Shown here one piece after another: positions 12,519 to 23,845 of a DNA stretch of 64,000 nucleotides. The notes beneath the pieces were generated by a model that saw nothing but the letters and a program-made list of their open reading frames with translations, searched no databases and had not been told where the DNA came from. The DNA is from Benincasa hispida. Its lineage: Eukaryota > Streptophyta > Magnoliopsida > Cucurbitales > Cucurbitaceae. A program made the position numbers and the translations under genes. Numbering within the stretch: the stretch's first letter is position 1; each line of letters starts with the position of its first letter. The stretch covers positions 49,151,575 to 49,215,574 of the forward strand of contig NC_052358.1 of the NCBI RefSeq assembly GCF_009727055.1. Direction: 5' to 3'.

Positions 12519-12568
12519 AGTCACATCTTCTTCCAGGTTGAGAGAGTAATCTGGGAGAGGGTGTGACA

Positions 12569-14243
12569 GTCACACCCTCTCCCATACTATTCTCTTAGCC
12601 TAGGAAAGGACATGACTGCAGTAGTTAGCAACCCTTTTGTTGACACTTACTGCCTACTAACTCTAGTGGAAAAATTCTGATACCAACATAAAACATAAAA
12701 CTGTTACTTAATTGAGAATAACACTGTTGTGGTTAAATCCTAACGTCAACTGCTTAGTCAAGAGAAAACCCTTTTGCTCGATCTCTAACTTAGTCAAGAG
12801 AGAACCCTTTTTCTCAATCTCTGACTTCAACTACCTATGTGCACGTGGTTATAATTAAGTACCGTCATACCTTAGGTAGTTCTTCTTAGATAGCTTCTCA
12901 ATGTCCCTCAGTATCGAGCTACTTGGATACCTTCTCAATGTCCCTCAGTATCATGCTTAAAGTATACTAGTCATACTATGACTTTCTCTTTAAAGCATGT
13001 AAAGCAAAACGCATAAAAACATGTCTTTAAAGGTACTAACGCATGCTTAGTGTATTTAAACACACATACATAGTTTTTCAATAAACTTTCATACATGGCA
13101 TGAGTTTAAAATATAACTCATGGTTTGCTTAGAACTACTTTGTAAAACTAGCTAGCATGAGAATAATCTTTCTTAAAATATAATTTCTTTAAAACATTGT
13201 AAATGTTTACTAACTCACAACTTTTAGGATATGCTTCTAACATTGGTCTCCCTTTTGAGACTAACATTCAAATAAAATTTGCATTTAGCCTTCCTCTAAA
13301 AGACTTTCACTCAACGCATACCTTGCTGTAGGTTACTTAGAAATTTTTTTGAGACTTTGGCTCTTACAATGCTTCCAATCGCACCTTACAAATGCTTCCC
13401 ACTTGTGCAACCAATACTTTGCTCTAAGTGTTCCTTCAGCTGCACATGGTCATCCACCAAGGCTATTGATGCATCCAAGTCAAGCTCTCCTCAGCCCACA
13501 CAGTAGGTCCAAGCATAAGATTGCTCAGCCTTTCGTCTATTCGAGTATTTTACTTCGAGCTGCCAGCTTACTCAACCCAAACAGCTTCTTGCTTGTTCAT
13601 GAAATTTCAGATTCAACTTACGAAATTAATAACTCAAATTCTGGAGCTCATCTTAAGAAATTTCCTTCTACAAACTTGTCTCAGGAAGCTTACCTTAAAA
13701 TTTTAACTTCTAACTCCTCGTGATTCGTCCTAGAGACTCAATTCTTTATCAGTGGCCCGGAGTCACCTAGAACAGAACCTTTGGTCACTTTTTCCCTTCT
13801 CTGACCTTATTTCAGTGAGAACTTCCTCCAGCAATGTCACCTCTGAAACTAGACTCTCAGAGTTTTCCAACGACACCAAGATCTTTCAATTTGCACGGAG
13901 GAATTGTTCAGACTGATCTTTTGAATTTCAGCCTTCTTTTTTATACTGCTTTCCACCGCTTACCATAAAAGCCTAGCATGACACCTTCAACTTAAACAGA
14001 GTTAAATCTGGTACTTAGGACAACTGTTACTCTTAATCGGTGGTTAAGAATTGATCAATGCATGTAATTATGGTTATGAATTGATCAAGCTACCCGAAAG
14101 TCATGTCTCCCACATTTTAATTTTTCCTTCATTCATTTTCTTATTCTTCAACCTTTCCCTACAATATAATATTAACTCACATTTAAACCTACTCATCACA
14201 CTAATTAATATGTTAAGTAGGAAATTAGGGTTCAGGGTTCACA
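12569..14243 (-). repeat. 3' LTR B3 of a minus-strand B element
   Basis: It reads GTCACACCCTCTCCC at the left and GGTTCAGGGTTCACA at the right, the reverse complement of B LTR ends. It abuts the plus-strand B2 end, producing a palindrome around 12555-12583. To its right a PPT and integrase-tail sequence follow in minus orientation, so this is a 3' LTR attached to an interior and not a solo LTR. Open frames at 13349-13723 and 13521-13706 lie in LTR sequence and have no domain. Confidence 0.8.
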
Positions 14244-14245
14244 AT

Positions 14246-14281
14246 TACTCCCCCCTTATGAAATTTCATCCTCGAAATTTG
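14246..14281 (-). promoter_or_regulatory. Polypurine tract region of the B3 element
   Basis: On the minus strand an AAATTTCGAGGATGAAATTT-like run is followed by AAGGGGGGAGTAAT directly before the LTR. This arrangement is characteristic of Tekay/Del-type chromoviral elements and supports the lineage call for family B. Confidence 0.7.
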
Positions 14282-14945
14282 TCCGAACCTACTCTGGATT
14301 AAGGTTTCATAGCAACCTTTTCATAAAACTTCATGACCTTTTTCCACTACTACACTTCCACTGCGCCACTCTGATATTAACTTCCCCAACTTATCCACAA
14401 GTGTGTCTATCTTTCTATTCCTCTATAATCAAAAGAGCATACTAAGACAACTTGGTGAACTTCTGTTCATACTCAATGATCCCTAAGCTAAACTTGTTTC
14501 CTCCTAGCTTTCTAAAAGAGCTAGAATAATACTCTTCTTTGAACACTTTTCTGAATTCTGGCTAAGTCGTAGTTCTAGACCTAATAATCCCGTCGTTTAT
14601 GATTTTCTATTATTTCTTGGCTCTTTCCTGCAATAGGAACACTGCTAACCTAACCTCATAGTCAATTGACATCTTATCACTTTTAAGCATTACTTAAGTA
14701 CGTCTAGCTAGACCTCAGTGTTTGTTAGATCTATGGAACTTTCAGACATCATTACACTTATGTCTGAGTTTCTCGATGTGATGCTTCTTCCACATCGATA
14801 ACCTATAAGCTATTGGATCAATTCGCTTCACTATCTCATAAAGTTCAATATACCTTGGACTCGGCTTCCTTTCTTCTATTTCATTCCCAAAAACATGCGT
14901 AGGGTACTTACACTTATGTTTCTTTAACTGACTGGAAACAAAGGT
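14282..14945 (-). pseudogene. pol: Decayed 3' end of pol (integrase C-terminal region) of the B3 element
   Basis: On the minus strand, about 14890-14740, a frame reads RKPSPRYIELYEIVKRI then AYRLSMWKKHHIEKL. This corresponds to the end of Ty3/gypsy integrase, where a Pro-Arg-Tyr-Ile-Gly-Pro-Phe motif is followed by an 'AYRL...HDVFHVS' segment; the Gly-Pro-Phe is replaced here. The rest (14282-14740) is frame-broken. The coding part is cut off at 14945 by the inverted C LTR, so protease, reverse transcriptase and RNase H are absent. No intact open frame remains. Confidence 0.65.
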
Positions 14946-16325
14946 TGAAGGAAAACAGACATGAGGATTTTCATGAGCAGCAGAAGGATCGTTCCAAATT
15001 TCAATCGTATATGAATAACAATAATTACAGTCACAAACAGAAACAATAGGCTATGTGCAAAACCGAAATTACAACATGCTTTACTACAGGATCAAGGGAA
15101 AGAATTAACCATACCTTTGAAGACTCATCTTCAAGATCCCTTGATCACGAATGCTCGTTCATAGCACAAACTTTACATTGCACGATCACAACGAACTTGA
15201 ACACTGCGATCTTCAAGTCACGAACACCCCAAACACCACGAACGGCCTCCTCGACTGTGTCGAGTTGAGTATGACATCACCAAAATGGTTACCTTGGTAT
15301 TCTCGATGTGAGAATCTAGAGTGCGGGCTCTGTGTGGACTTGGTTAGAGGATGAGACCAGAGGAGAATAATCGTGTAAACAATTGAGCAAGTGGGAGATG
15401 TCAAAGCCTATCATATAGAACGATGCCCAATCGTTTAACAAAAACTATGTGATCGTCTAGCAAAAGCTATGAAATCATTTAGCTCATCGACCAGCTGAGT
15501 GTATATCGTGTAGAAACACTCCACGATCGTCGAGTCTCTCCAAGCTATCGTTTAGTAAATCTTATTTATTTGAAAACCTTTTCGTGAGAACTTTCTGAGA
15601 TTGGAAATCTCAATTCAACATTAATTAAATTTAAGAATTGTTTTTTCATTTTATCTCATGGTTACCATGAAACCACCAATAACCTCCCATTCAATCGGTT
15701 ATTAAGAAAAAGAGATAATTATCCAATAATTAATATTATTATAAATATAAATGATAACCAACTTATCATACTATATTTATAACCTATAGTTTTAATATTT
15801 CATCTCATGAAACATATAAACCATAACTCTTATTCTATTCCATGGTCCTTAATGTAATTCTCATTTACATTAATCCTCCACTAGATGTATCTCATACACC
15901 ACATCGATCATATCATATATAATCAAATTACCTCTTGTCAATTTGAACATTTCAAATCAACACCAAGAACTAATTCTCAACTTGAATCCATTGAGCTACC
16001 AAGGGGACCTTATGAACCTGTAGCTCAAAGTTCCAACAGTATGTGAATAACTGACTAAGCTCTTTAGTCACGGGATCCACCATTCGTTAACTGCCAGGCA
16101 TCCATTAAAGACCAACAGCTAAACTCTCCTTACTACATATATATTATGTGTCCATCTTAACCAATTAACAGTGCGACAACCCTTCACAGATCACTCGTAA
16201 GTACAGCTCAGCCAATAATCGTTATGCCTCTGTAGTTACATCTAACTCCTTAAATACTACTGATCTCTTTAATGAACATGAGTCATAGCCCTACTATAAC
16301 AGAGTCCTCTCTTCCAAAGAGAAGC
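14946..16325 (-). repeat. Truncated C LTR copy C2 (minus)
   Basis: It begins TGAAGGAAAACAG and follows the C LTR in reverse: TACCTTTGAAGACTC, CTACCAAGGGGACCTTATG and TCTTTAGTCACGGGATCCACC all match C1. It stops near 16325 at the point that corresponds to GGCCCGAGAGG of C6, so about 0.7 kb of LTR start is missing. ACGATCG-like motifs cluster at 15410-15560. Open frames at 15053-15404 are LTR sequence. Confidence 0.75.
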
Positions 16326-16638
16326 TATGTTCATGGTGTTCGTGACCTTGGCGATCGCTTAGTTCGAGTGCGCAGTGTTCATGTAGTATAGCGGTCGTCT
16401 TGGACGAGCATTTGTGTGTTGCTGTGATCGAGTGTTTGTGATCAAGGAACTTGAAGATGAATCTACAAATGTGTGTTGATTCTTGTCCTTGATTTTTTGT
16501 ATAACATGCTATAATTTATGTATTTCACATAACTATATGTTTCCGTTTGTGATTGTAATTGTAATGTTCATATGCGATTGAAATTTGGAAATATCATTTC
16601 ACTGCTCATGGAAATCCTCGTGTTTGATTTCCTTCACT
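16326..16638 (+). repeat. Detached 3' end of a C-type LTR (plus)
   Basis: The 313 bases ending TTTCCTTCA are an inverted copy of the first ~310 bases of C2 (14946-15250): GTTTGTGATTGTAATTGTAA here pairs with its complement near 15025. It is closer to C2 than to C3. It lies between the two broken C LTRs. Confidence 0.7.
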
Positions 16639-19600
16639 TCTCATGGCCCGAGAGGTGTCCACACATAGTAGGACTATGTTGTATTGTTCATTAGAGGAAT
16701 CAGTGGTACTTAAAGAGTTAGATGTAACTATAGGGGCAAAACAGTAAATTGGCCCAGCTATACTTACGACCATTTGTGAAGGATTATCGTACTGTTGATT
16801 GGTTATATCCGATGAACACAGAAATATATCTGTGGTAAGGAGAGTTCAACTGTCGGTGTAACGACTCGACCCCCTAGGACTTAAGTTAGGCTGTTACTAA
16901 ATATATGCATGCATGGAACTCAAAACGACACTCGGTTATGGCGAAATAAATGCTAATTAAAAAAGGTAAGTTCAAAAGACTTTCATTAAATTCAAATACT
17001 AAATCAATAGTAGGGTACCCATAAATCATAAAGGATAATAAATAAATTTGAAAAATGATTCTTAAAAGTAAATTTTAAACATCAAAACTAAAAGTTAAGA
17101 GAAACATGAAAAGAACTTTAAATTTCATGATGCAGAAGCGTAAAAACTAGTCCCAGTGGCTCGATCACGAATTCCGCTTGTCCATCGCCAGTGCATCTCT
17201 ACCTTTACCTGAAACAACAACATGAGAAAGAATGAGTATAAAATACTCAGTAACCCCACTACTGGGGTCAGGCTGGGCATCTATGTCCTCTAGATACCTA
17301 CCTTTGGTGAAACATATAAACTGCTCTAGTTCTTATGGGACATATATGCACATGAAAACAAGAAGAGGACTGAGTCCTATCCTACTATATTTAAGTATGC
17401 CCACTATTTTTGGTGAATCCCGAAGGAGACACAAACTGGTGAATCCTGAAGGAGACACAAACTAGTGAATCTCGAAGGAAACACAAAATCTAATGGGCAT
17501 CTAATTAATCAATAAGGACATTTGTACAGTCTCAACATCATAATCATCACTATACGCATCTATGACATACATATAAACCTCAACATCATGGCTTTACAAC
17601 ATACACATATATCTCAACATCATGGTTCTACAACATACATGTATACCTCAACATCATCAGATCAAATATACCATGGAAGCACATACCATCTCATACTAGC
17701 ATTCAAGTGTCTATGTGCATAAATAAATAATTCGGATCTCATAACAGAACATACTTTAATCATGTTATAATATCAATCTTTCATGTTGTCATTCTGCCAT
17801 AACCTTCATTTAACATGCTAGCATACATCTAATGCCTGGATCGTGGGTAGTTCCAATAGTAAGATTACTTACCTTGATATTAGGTCGAACCAAAAAGCAA
17901 TTGAATCTTTGTGAAATTCTTGAATCCTTAATCAAGCCTAAACATAAACCAAGCTTTTAAATTAATAGTTAAGGCCAAATTCCAAACACCCAAATATTAC
18001 AAAATATTTCCAGATAACCTTACCTAAGGTGTGGTCCAATTCGAATTCACCTTCCAAATCTCCAATTTTAAGTCCAAATAATTAGTAAACCAAACTCTTC
18101 TTCATCTTGAATGAAATTCTTGAATCAACCCCCTAATCATAATTTGAAATTAGGCTTATATGATTAAAGCTTGAATCAAATATATACTTCACTACCAATG
18201 TCTCAAATAAATTATCCATATGTAGCTTCGTAAAAAATCACTTCCAAATGACTTTACCAAAATTTCTCAACAACCAAAATTAATCCACAAGAGGGTAATC
18301 AAAGCATAAAACTTACCAAAACTCGCTAAAACAAACTCCAACTTCACTGAACAACACCTCAATACCTTCACAAACTTGAATCCAAAGTTGAAACACAATG
18401 GGTAGCAACCAATTGATGCCAAAAGTAAATGAGTATTCAAGAATCAACCGAAAACAAACCCAAATGGTAGAAATCTTACTCAAATCGATAGATCCAGTGA
18501 CGGTAAAAGTGAACGGCGCTTGAGCAGTGGTGGATGGAGTCAATATATATATATAATATTGCTTGGGTGGCTTTTGGCCGTCGGATGGGCTCACAAACGT
18601 GAGGAAAAAAAGGGGTTTGACTTTTAATAATAAAAAAAAAAACAAAACAATAATAATAATATAAAAACAAAAAAGTAAATATAATAGTAAATATAATTAC
18701 ATTTAATTCCTTTCCATTTTATATTTTTAAATTCCTTTTCGTTTCAAAAGAAAATTAATTCCTGCCATTAATTTTCCATTTGAATTTCAAATTGAATAAT
18801 TTCACACCAACAATTAAATTCTCGCACTTATACTTGAATTCCAAAAATGGCCTCCAACTAATAACAATTACTGAAATTCCAAATAATAAAGCTACTGAAA
18901 TTACATTATTACTAAAAAATGTGCGGGGTGTTACAGTAGGTCTTTAGTGGTATGCCTGGCAGTTAACGGATGGTGGATCTCCTAGCTAAAGAGTTTAGTC
19001 AGCTATTCACGTACCGTTGGAGCTTCGAGCCATAGGTCCATAAGGTCCCCTTGGTAGCTTAATGAATTCAAGTTGCGAATCAGTTTTTGGGTCAGTTTGA
19101 AATGTTCAAATTGACAAGAGAGAGTTCAATATATATGATATGATTGAACTGGTTAATTATATTTGATATGATTGACTTTATGTATGAGATACATTAATTG
19201 AAGGAAAATGGATATGAACATGATTTATATCTAGTGGAGGAGAAAACACTATGGTTGATATGTGATATTAAACTATAGATTGATAAAAATAATATTATTA
19301 TATTTATTATTTTGTTTTGACAATTATAGGATAATTGGTCACCGTTTTCTCTGTAACCGTGCGTTAGTGGGAAGTTCCAATCGGTTTTCGTAACTGAAGA
19401 ATAATATGGAAATTGTTTTCATTTTGCAAAGATCACGGTTATTTTCTCACAAAGTGTTTCTTGCTTATCTATTAGTAAATTGAGAGACTATACGATAGCT
19501 CGGATTTACTACACGATCGCTTACACGTGGGCACATTTTCTAAACGATCGCCTACATTTATTTAAAAAATCGTCTAACGCCCGAGCATTTAAACGATCGT

Positions 19601-20099
19601 ATAGATGATTGCTGCCCTTTTCCTACACGATCGTGTACTTCATCTAAACGATCAAGCATTTTGTCTATACGATAGACGTAACCCTCTCACACTTGCTTGA
19701 TCGTTGTATATGATCTTCATTCCTTCTCCCCTCTACCAAATCCGAACAGAGCCCACTCTTTGGATTCTCACACGAGAATACTAAGGGTTCCAAGTGGCGA
19801 TGTCGTCCCCATTTCCTTCTGTTCGTGTGGAGGCTGTTCGTGGTAGACGACCAGTGGTGTTGCTGAACGATAGCTTAACGTTCTAGTGAGAGCGAGAACA
19901 TCCGTTCCTTGGAGAGAGTGAGATTTTGGTGAAGAAAAGTTCTTCAACTGGTAAGTTTTCTTGTTCTCTTGTTTGTTTGCCGGTAATTTTACAGTATGAT
20001 GCATATCTGTTTGTTTGAATGTAAATGTGTTAATTCTGTCACAATGTCTTTGGAAAGATCCGCTTCCGCTCAGAGGTACTCTTGTATAGAGTTCCTTGA
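16639..20099 (+). repeat. Truncated C LTR copy C3 (plus), split by G
   Basis: It starts at CTTCTCATGGCCCGAGAGG, mid-LTR, and ends GAGTTCCTTGA. After removal of the G insertion it is about 1.38 kb, nearly the same length as C2 and broken at the same LTR position. ACGATCG motifs are dense at 19490-19690. Its end abuts the minus-strand Copia pol of element J at 20100. Confidence 0.75.
16857..18935 (-). mobile_element. Solo Ty3/gypsy LTR G (minus, 2079 bp)
   Basis: Termini are TGTAACGACTCGACCCC and GCGGGGTGTTACA. Flanks are GTCGG (16852-16856) and GTAGG (18936-18940), a 4/5 TSD splitting a C LTR phrase. Read on the minus strand it starts TGTAACACCCCGC, a start typical of Tekay/Del-like LTRs. A GAGTATAAAATACTC palindrome near 17236 may be part of the promoter or RNA end region. 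Three near-repeats of GGTGAATCCCGAAGGAGACA lie at 17411-17487. The open frames 18313-18670 have no domain. Confidence 0.8.
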
Positions 20100-20403
20100 A
20101 GCACATGTACTAGACATCCCTAAATTTTGAAATATTGTAACTACCTTTACGACCTCTCTGTAATTCAAAAGGTATTTCAGAAACAATTTTAGATGGAATG
20201 TTGTTCAGGATATATATTGTAGTCTCTACTACATAACCCCAAAAGGAATAAGGTAAATGAGCATAGCTTATCATAGATTGAACCATGTCCAACAAGCTTC
20301 TAATTCTCCTTTCTGATATACCATTTTGTTGAGGTGTACCATATGCTGAGAGTTCAGATTTGATTCCATGTTTTATCATATAGTTTTGAAATCTCAAGTC
20401 CAT
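20100..20403 (-). pseudogene. pol: Copia integrase, C-terminal part of the catalytic core
   Basis: The minus-strand frame from 20403 contains GTPQQNGISERRIR followed by LLDMVQSMISYA and a PYSFWGYVVETTIYILNN segment. This is the signature region after the catalytic glutamate of Ty1/copia integrases, which insert the cDNA into chromosomes in the nucleus. The frame ends in a stop at about 20110, and the sequence is cut at the C3 LTR end (20099) shortly afterwards. The equivalent part of K (38090-38230) is also decayed. Confident family assignment; not functional. Confidence 0.85.
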
Positions 20404-21208
20404 ATACTCTTCACCTCGAACAGATCGAAGTGTCTTAATTATTTTGACCTAATAAATTTTTAACTTCAGTCTTATACTTTTTGAACTTTTCAAAAGCTTC
20501 AGACTTATGTTGCATTAGGTAAAGATACTCAAATATCAAATAATCATTTATAAAAGAGATAAAATATTCAAAACCTTCTCTTACTTAAACATTCATCAAA
20601 CCATAGAGAACAAAATGTATAAGTTCTAAAAGTTATTTGGCTCTATAGCCTATTCCAGTAAAATGTCTTTTAGTCATCTTGCCTTTAAGGCATGACTCAC
20701 ATACTAGTAGTGAACTTTCCTCTAACTCATTTAGAAGTCCATTCTTTACCAATTTTCAGTCTTATCGAGATTTTTTTGACCTAGTCTTAAATGCCAAAGG
20801 TGCGCATTTTCTTTAGGAGAAATTTTTTTCTTTTATTTTTAGTTGATTTTGAATAATTCAGTATTGAAGAGCATTTTCGATGCTAACAGTCTTAGCACAT
20901 AAATTATCTTCTAAAGTTGTTAAACAAATTTCAACACCATTCTTGAAGATAAATGATTTATTCACAGAAAATGAAATTGAATACATCTGTTCCATAAGAC
21001 ATGCAACTGAAGTCTAGTTCCTCTTGATATCAGGAACTACTAATACATTAATTAATAATAAAAAAAGATTTCTTGAAAGACAAGTTATGCTCCCCATGGC
21101 AACGACTAAGAGGACCTCTCCTGTTCCGACCCTCATGGTCATCTCGCCAGTTTCCAACTGCCTCCAAGAACTAATTCCCTGTAAAGAAAAGAAAACATGA
21201 TTAGTGGC
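20404..21208 (-). pseudogene. pol: Copia protease to integrase N-terminal region, decayed
   Basis: This stretch links the gag/protease frame to the integrase core and parallels K at about 37260-38090: for example the revcomp of GCCAAAGGTGCGCATTTTC (about 20800) corresponds to the Trp-His-Leu segment of the GAG-pre-integrase zinc domain, and CATGACTCACATACTAG (about 20692) to its Cys pair. Multiple stops and frameshifts occur and no open frame over 60 codons survives. The call rests on collinearity with K. Confidence 0.7.
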
Positions 21209-21828
21209 TCATGAATCAATTATCCAGGCAAAACTATCATTCTCCACCAAACAAGTTTCTAAGACAAGTAAATCATATTTACCTTCTTTGGCTTTCTTCT
21301 TTTCAGCCAAGTACTTCGAGAAATTTCTCTTCCAGTGCCCGTCTACATTGCAGTAGAAACATATTCCCTTTGTAGGCTTGGCCTTCTTGCCCTTTTGGGC
21401 AATAACAAGAGATGAAACTTTATTCTCCTTTCTAATTTTTTTTTTCTTCTTCCACTTCTTTGAACCAGAAGAAGGTCCAGGTTTAGTTCCAGAGGTCGAA
21501 CCCTTGTGGAAGTTCTTAGAAGAGCTTGCAACATTTGCTTCCCCATGTTGCCCTTTGACTTTCATCAAAGACTCATAGGTTTGCAACTCATTAAGAAGAG
21601 TGGTTAGGTTATAGTTTAGCTTGTTCATAACAACGTCACTACGAAATTGGAGGAAACTCTTCAGAAGAATCTCCAAAATAAAGCTAACCTGGCTAGCTTA
21701 CCGACCCATCTTGGCCACATTGAAATGGACCATCATGTTGAGAACATGTTCTCTTATAGAGATCCCTTCTTGTATCTGAGCATTAAAGATGAATTTGAGG
21801 GCATCATGCTTGACTTGTGTGGACGACT
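21209..21828 (-). pseudogene. gag: Copia gag, middle and C-terminal part (element J)
   Basis: Two minus-strand frames cover it. 21698-21880 (true gag only up to 21828) has KHDALKFIFNAQIQEG and VREHVLNM-like sequence of the Copia gag core. 21209-21676 has NKLNYNLTTLLNELQTYESL, a Lys-rich linker and a CCHC zinc knuckle, CFYCNVDGHWKRNF, in which the last cysteine is replaced by Phe. It ends WIIDS at a stop exactly where the protease active-site Asp-Ser-Gly would follow. Gag forms the cytoplasmic particle and the knuckle binds RNA. The frameshift near 21690 and the lost cysteine mark it as dead. Confidence 0.85.
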
Positions 21829-21833
21829 GTCCA

Positions 21834-23687
21834 TGTTGGGTTGTATGTACTAAAACTTGTAGTTCATAAATAGTAGACATATATGAAGTTTATTCAGACA
21901 AATATTGTTAAATGAAAATGAATTGATTGTTTAACTCTAAATCCAATAAACCACAAACCCTTGACTATTGTCATGAATACTTGGACTTTATGTGGAGACA
22001 TAAATTGGATCAAGTTCGGGTATAATAGCCTAAACAGTCTATAGTATTTGGATTAGGTTGGGTGCCTATTTCTAGAGATATTATTGAATATGGCTTGTTT
22101 TATGATTGTTATAAACGTTGTAAAATGTCATAAACAATGTGATCAGTTCATTCATGTAAAGATATGTGAGCGGGGTGTTCTACACGATGAGATTGTATAA
22201 GACTGGCTACGAAATAATCACTATTACGTATGAACACCGTTTACTGTTAACACTGATTAATTTCACTTTTTGATGACCTAAATAACTTGATCTGAATCTT
22301 GAGCTGTCTATGAACTCCTATTTATTCGGGATTGTCCTTTGATCTGCATAGGTGAGGGTAAGCTCAACAACGCTGCTCAATATGTCTCCCATTTTGGGAT
22401 AAGACTGGATAGATAGCTGGGGACATAGAATTTGCAAGATGAAATTCACCCTTACCAATTTTAGGTATAGTAGAAAGGTTGTTCCCTTAAGGACTAATCC
22501 CGAGTCTTGAACAAGGAGCCCCATCCTCTCGTTGGTCTGAGAGGGAATGGATTTAGTGATTAAGATCCTAAATGAATTCTTCATTAGAGGGACAGTGGTA
22601 CTTAAGGAGAAAAGATGTAACTCAAGGGTAAAACGGTAGTTGACTTAGCTGAAGTTACGAACAACCTATGAAGGATCAACTTATTGATGACGGTTATATT
22701 AAATAGACACACAATATATCTACAGTGAGGGGAGTGCAACTACGGGCTATAGTGGACAGTCTTGTTAGTTAACGAATGTTGATTAACTAGGTTAAAGAGT
22801 TTGATCGGTTAGTCTCGAATCATTGGTGCCCATGATCTATAGGTCTATTCGGTCTCCTTGCTAGCTCACTGTGGACAAAACTGAAGAACTAGGTGAAGTG
22901 AGAATTTGAAGTGTTCATATTTGGTCTTTAAGAAAAATTGTGTTTTATATGAGATATAATTTACAATTAAATAATTTATTAATTATTTTTGGAGAGTATA
23001 TTTTATATTAAATAAAATATTAGCATGAAAGTGTTTTAAAAAAATTGATTAATGTGATTAATCAAAATTAGGTGTCAAAGATAATTTAATATGTGATATT
23101 AAATTTGTTTATTTTATTTAATTAAATAATTTCTAAAATATGAAAAATGTATTTTTTTTTTTTTTTTTTTTAAAAATTTTTTTTTTTTAATTTTTTTTTA
23201 AAAAAAATTAATTAGTGGAAAAATCCAATTGTTGGATTTTCCCACTAACTAAGTGGATTATGAAGTGTTTCATTCGAAACTTAATACCTATTTTGAACAT
23301 GCTAATGGAGTTTGAGGTGGAGGTCATGTAAGAAGAGTCTTTGCATGAGTTTTGGTTATAAATAGGTTTTGATTTTCAAAAATAAAAAACTTATGTTTCG
23401 TTGACTTTTGACAATTATTCTTCCACAAACTCTCTTTGACTCTCCAAATTAATTAGTGAAATTCCTTATCTTTCACTAAAGATTCGGTCCCACAACCAAG
23501 TTCTTCAACCAAGAATAGCGAGGATTTACCATTGGTGGTTTCGATTGCTCACAAAGACGAAGATACTTGTGGAAACTACAAAGGTTGTATTTCTAACTCT
23601 CTTTGCATGCTTAATCCTAGTTAATTAATGTAATTAGAGCATTAATGATCCATTGCTTCCGTTGTGCATGCTTCTATTTATCCATCA
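21834..23687 (+). mobile_element. Solo Copia LTR D3 (1854 bp) inside J gag
   Basis: It starts TGTTGGGTTGTATG and ends TATCCATCA. Flanks are GTCCA (21829-21833) and ATCCA (23688-23692), a 4/5 TSD; gag homology of J resumes directly on both sides. The start resembles the D5 LTR at 28377. It contains a TATA box (TTATAAATAGG, 23357-23367), a long T/A homopolymer block at 23150-23215, and no coding domain (frame 22318-22584 is LTR sequence). Confidence 0.8.
23357..23367 (+). promoter_or_regulatory. TATA box in LTR D3
   Basis: TTATAAATAGG lies about 330 bases before the LTR end, in the expected promoter position for a Copia LTR. Confidence 0.5.
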
Positions 23688-23845
23688 ATCCAAACATATC
23701 ACACAATGATTCCATGATCTCTCGAGCAGAGACCATGCTCTCGTGTTTCTTGGCTAGAACTTCAGACAAGCTAGCCAAGACATATGCATGGGCCTTTTCA
23801 TTGGCCTTCGTCTTTTATATGCATCACGAACATTTCATGTGGCAC
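23688..23845 (-). pseudogene. gag: Copia gag, N-terminal remnant (element J)
   Basis: On the minus strand the sequence continues the gag split by D3. It encodes a segment like the ARAYILASL...AKKH...EIMESL block seen at 32880-33000 in K (here read from about 23840 down to 23693). The start codon region is not recognisable; the boundary with the leader near 23845 is approximate. Confidence 0.7.

Larger units (their letters stand above)
8219..12568 (+). repeat. Family B LTR copy B2 (plus), split by F
   Basis: It starts near TGCCTAAAAACC at 8219, aligning with TGTAAACCCCG at 43952, and ends GGTGTGACA at 12568. It matches B1 along most of its length, for example TTTGTAGAAGGAAGTTTC at 9090 and 44410, and the twin GGCCGAAGTATGGGTCTC blocks at about 10041 and 10083 (45227 and 45268 in B1). 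A solo F LTR occupies 10727-12518. Removing it leaves about 2.56 kb, longer than B1, partly because of a local minisatellite. GTCAC occurs just before the start (8212-8216) and just after the end (12569-12573), a possible TSD apart from a 2-base slip. Confidence 0.7.

Noticed and set aside
18313..18670. 110-codon hydrophobic frame as a membrane protein
   Set aside because: It lies in solo LTR G; hydrophobicity comes from AT-rich, T-rich sequence on the minus strand.
23150..23220. Poly(A)/poly(T) tail of a LINE or processed pseudogene
   Set aside because: It lies inside LTR D3 without duplications or adjacent LINE coding sequence; more likely homopolymer expansion.
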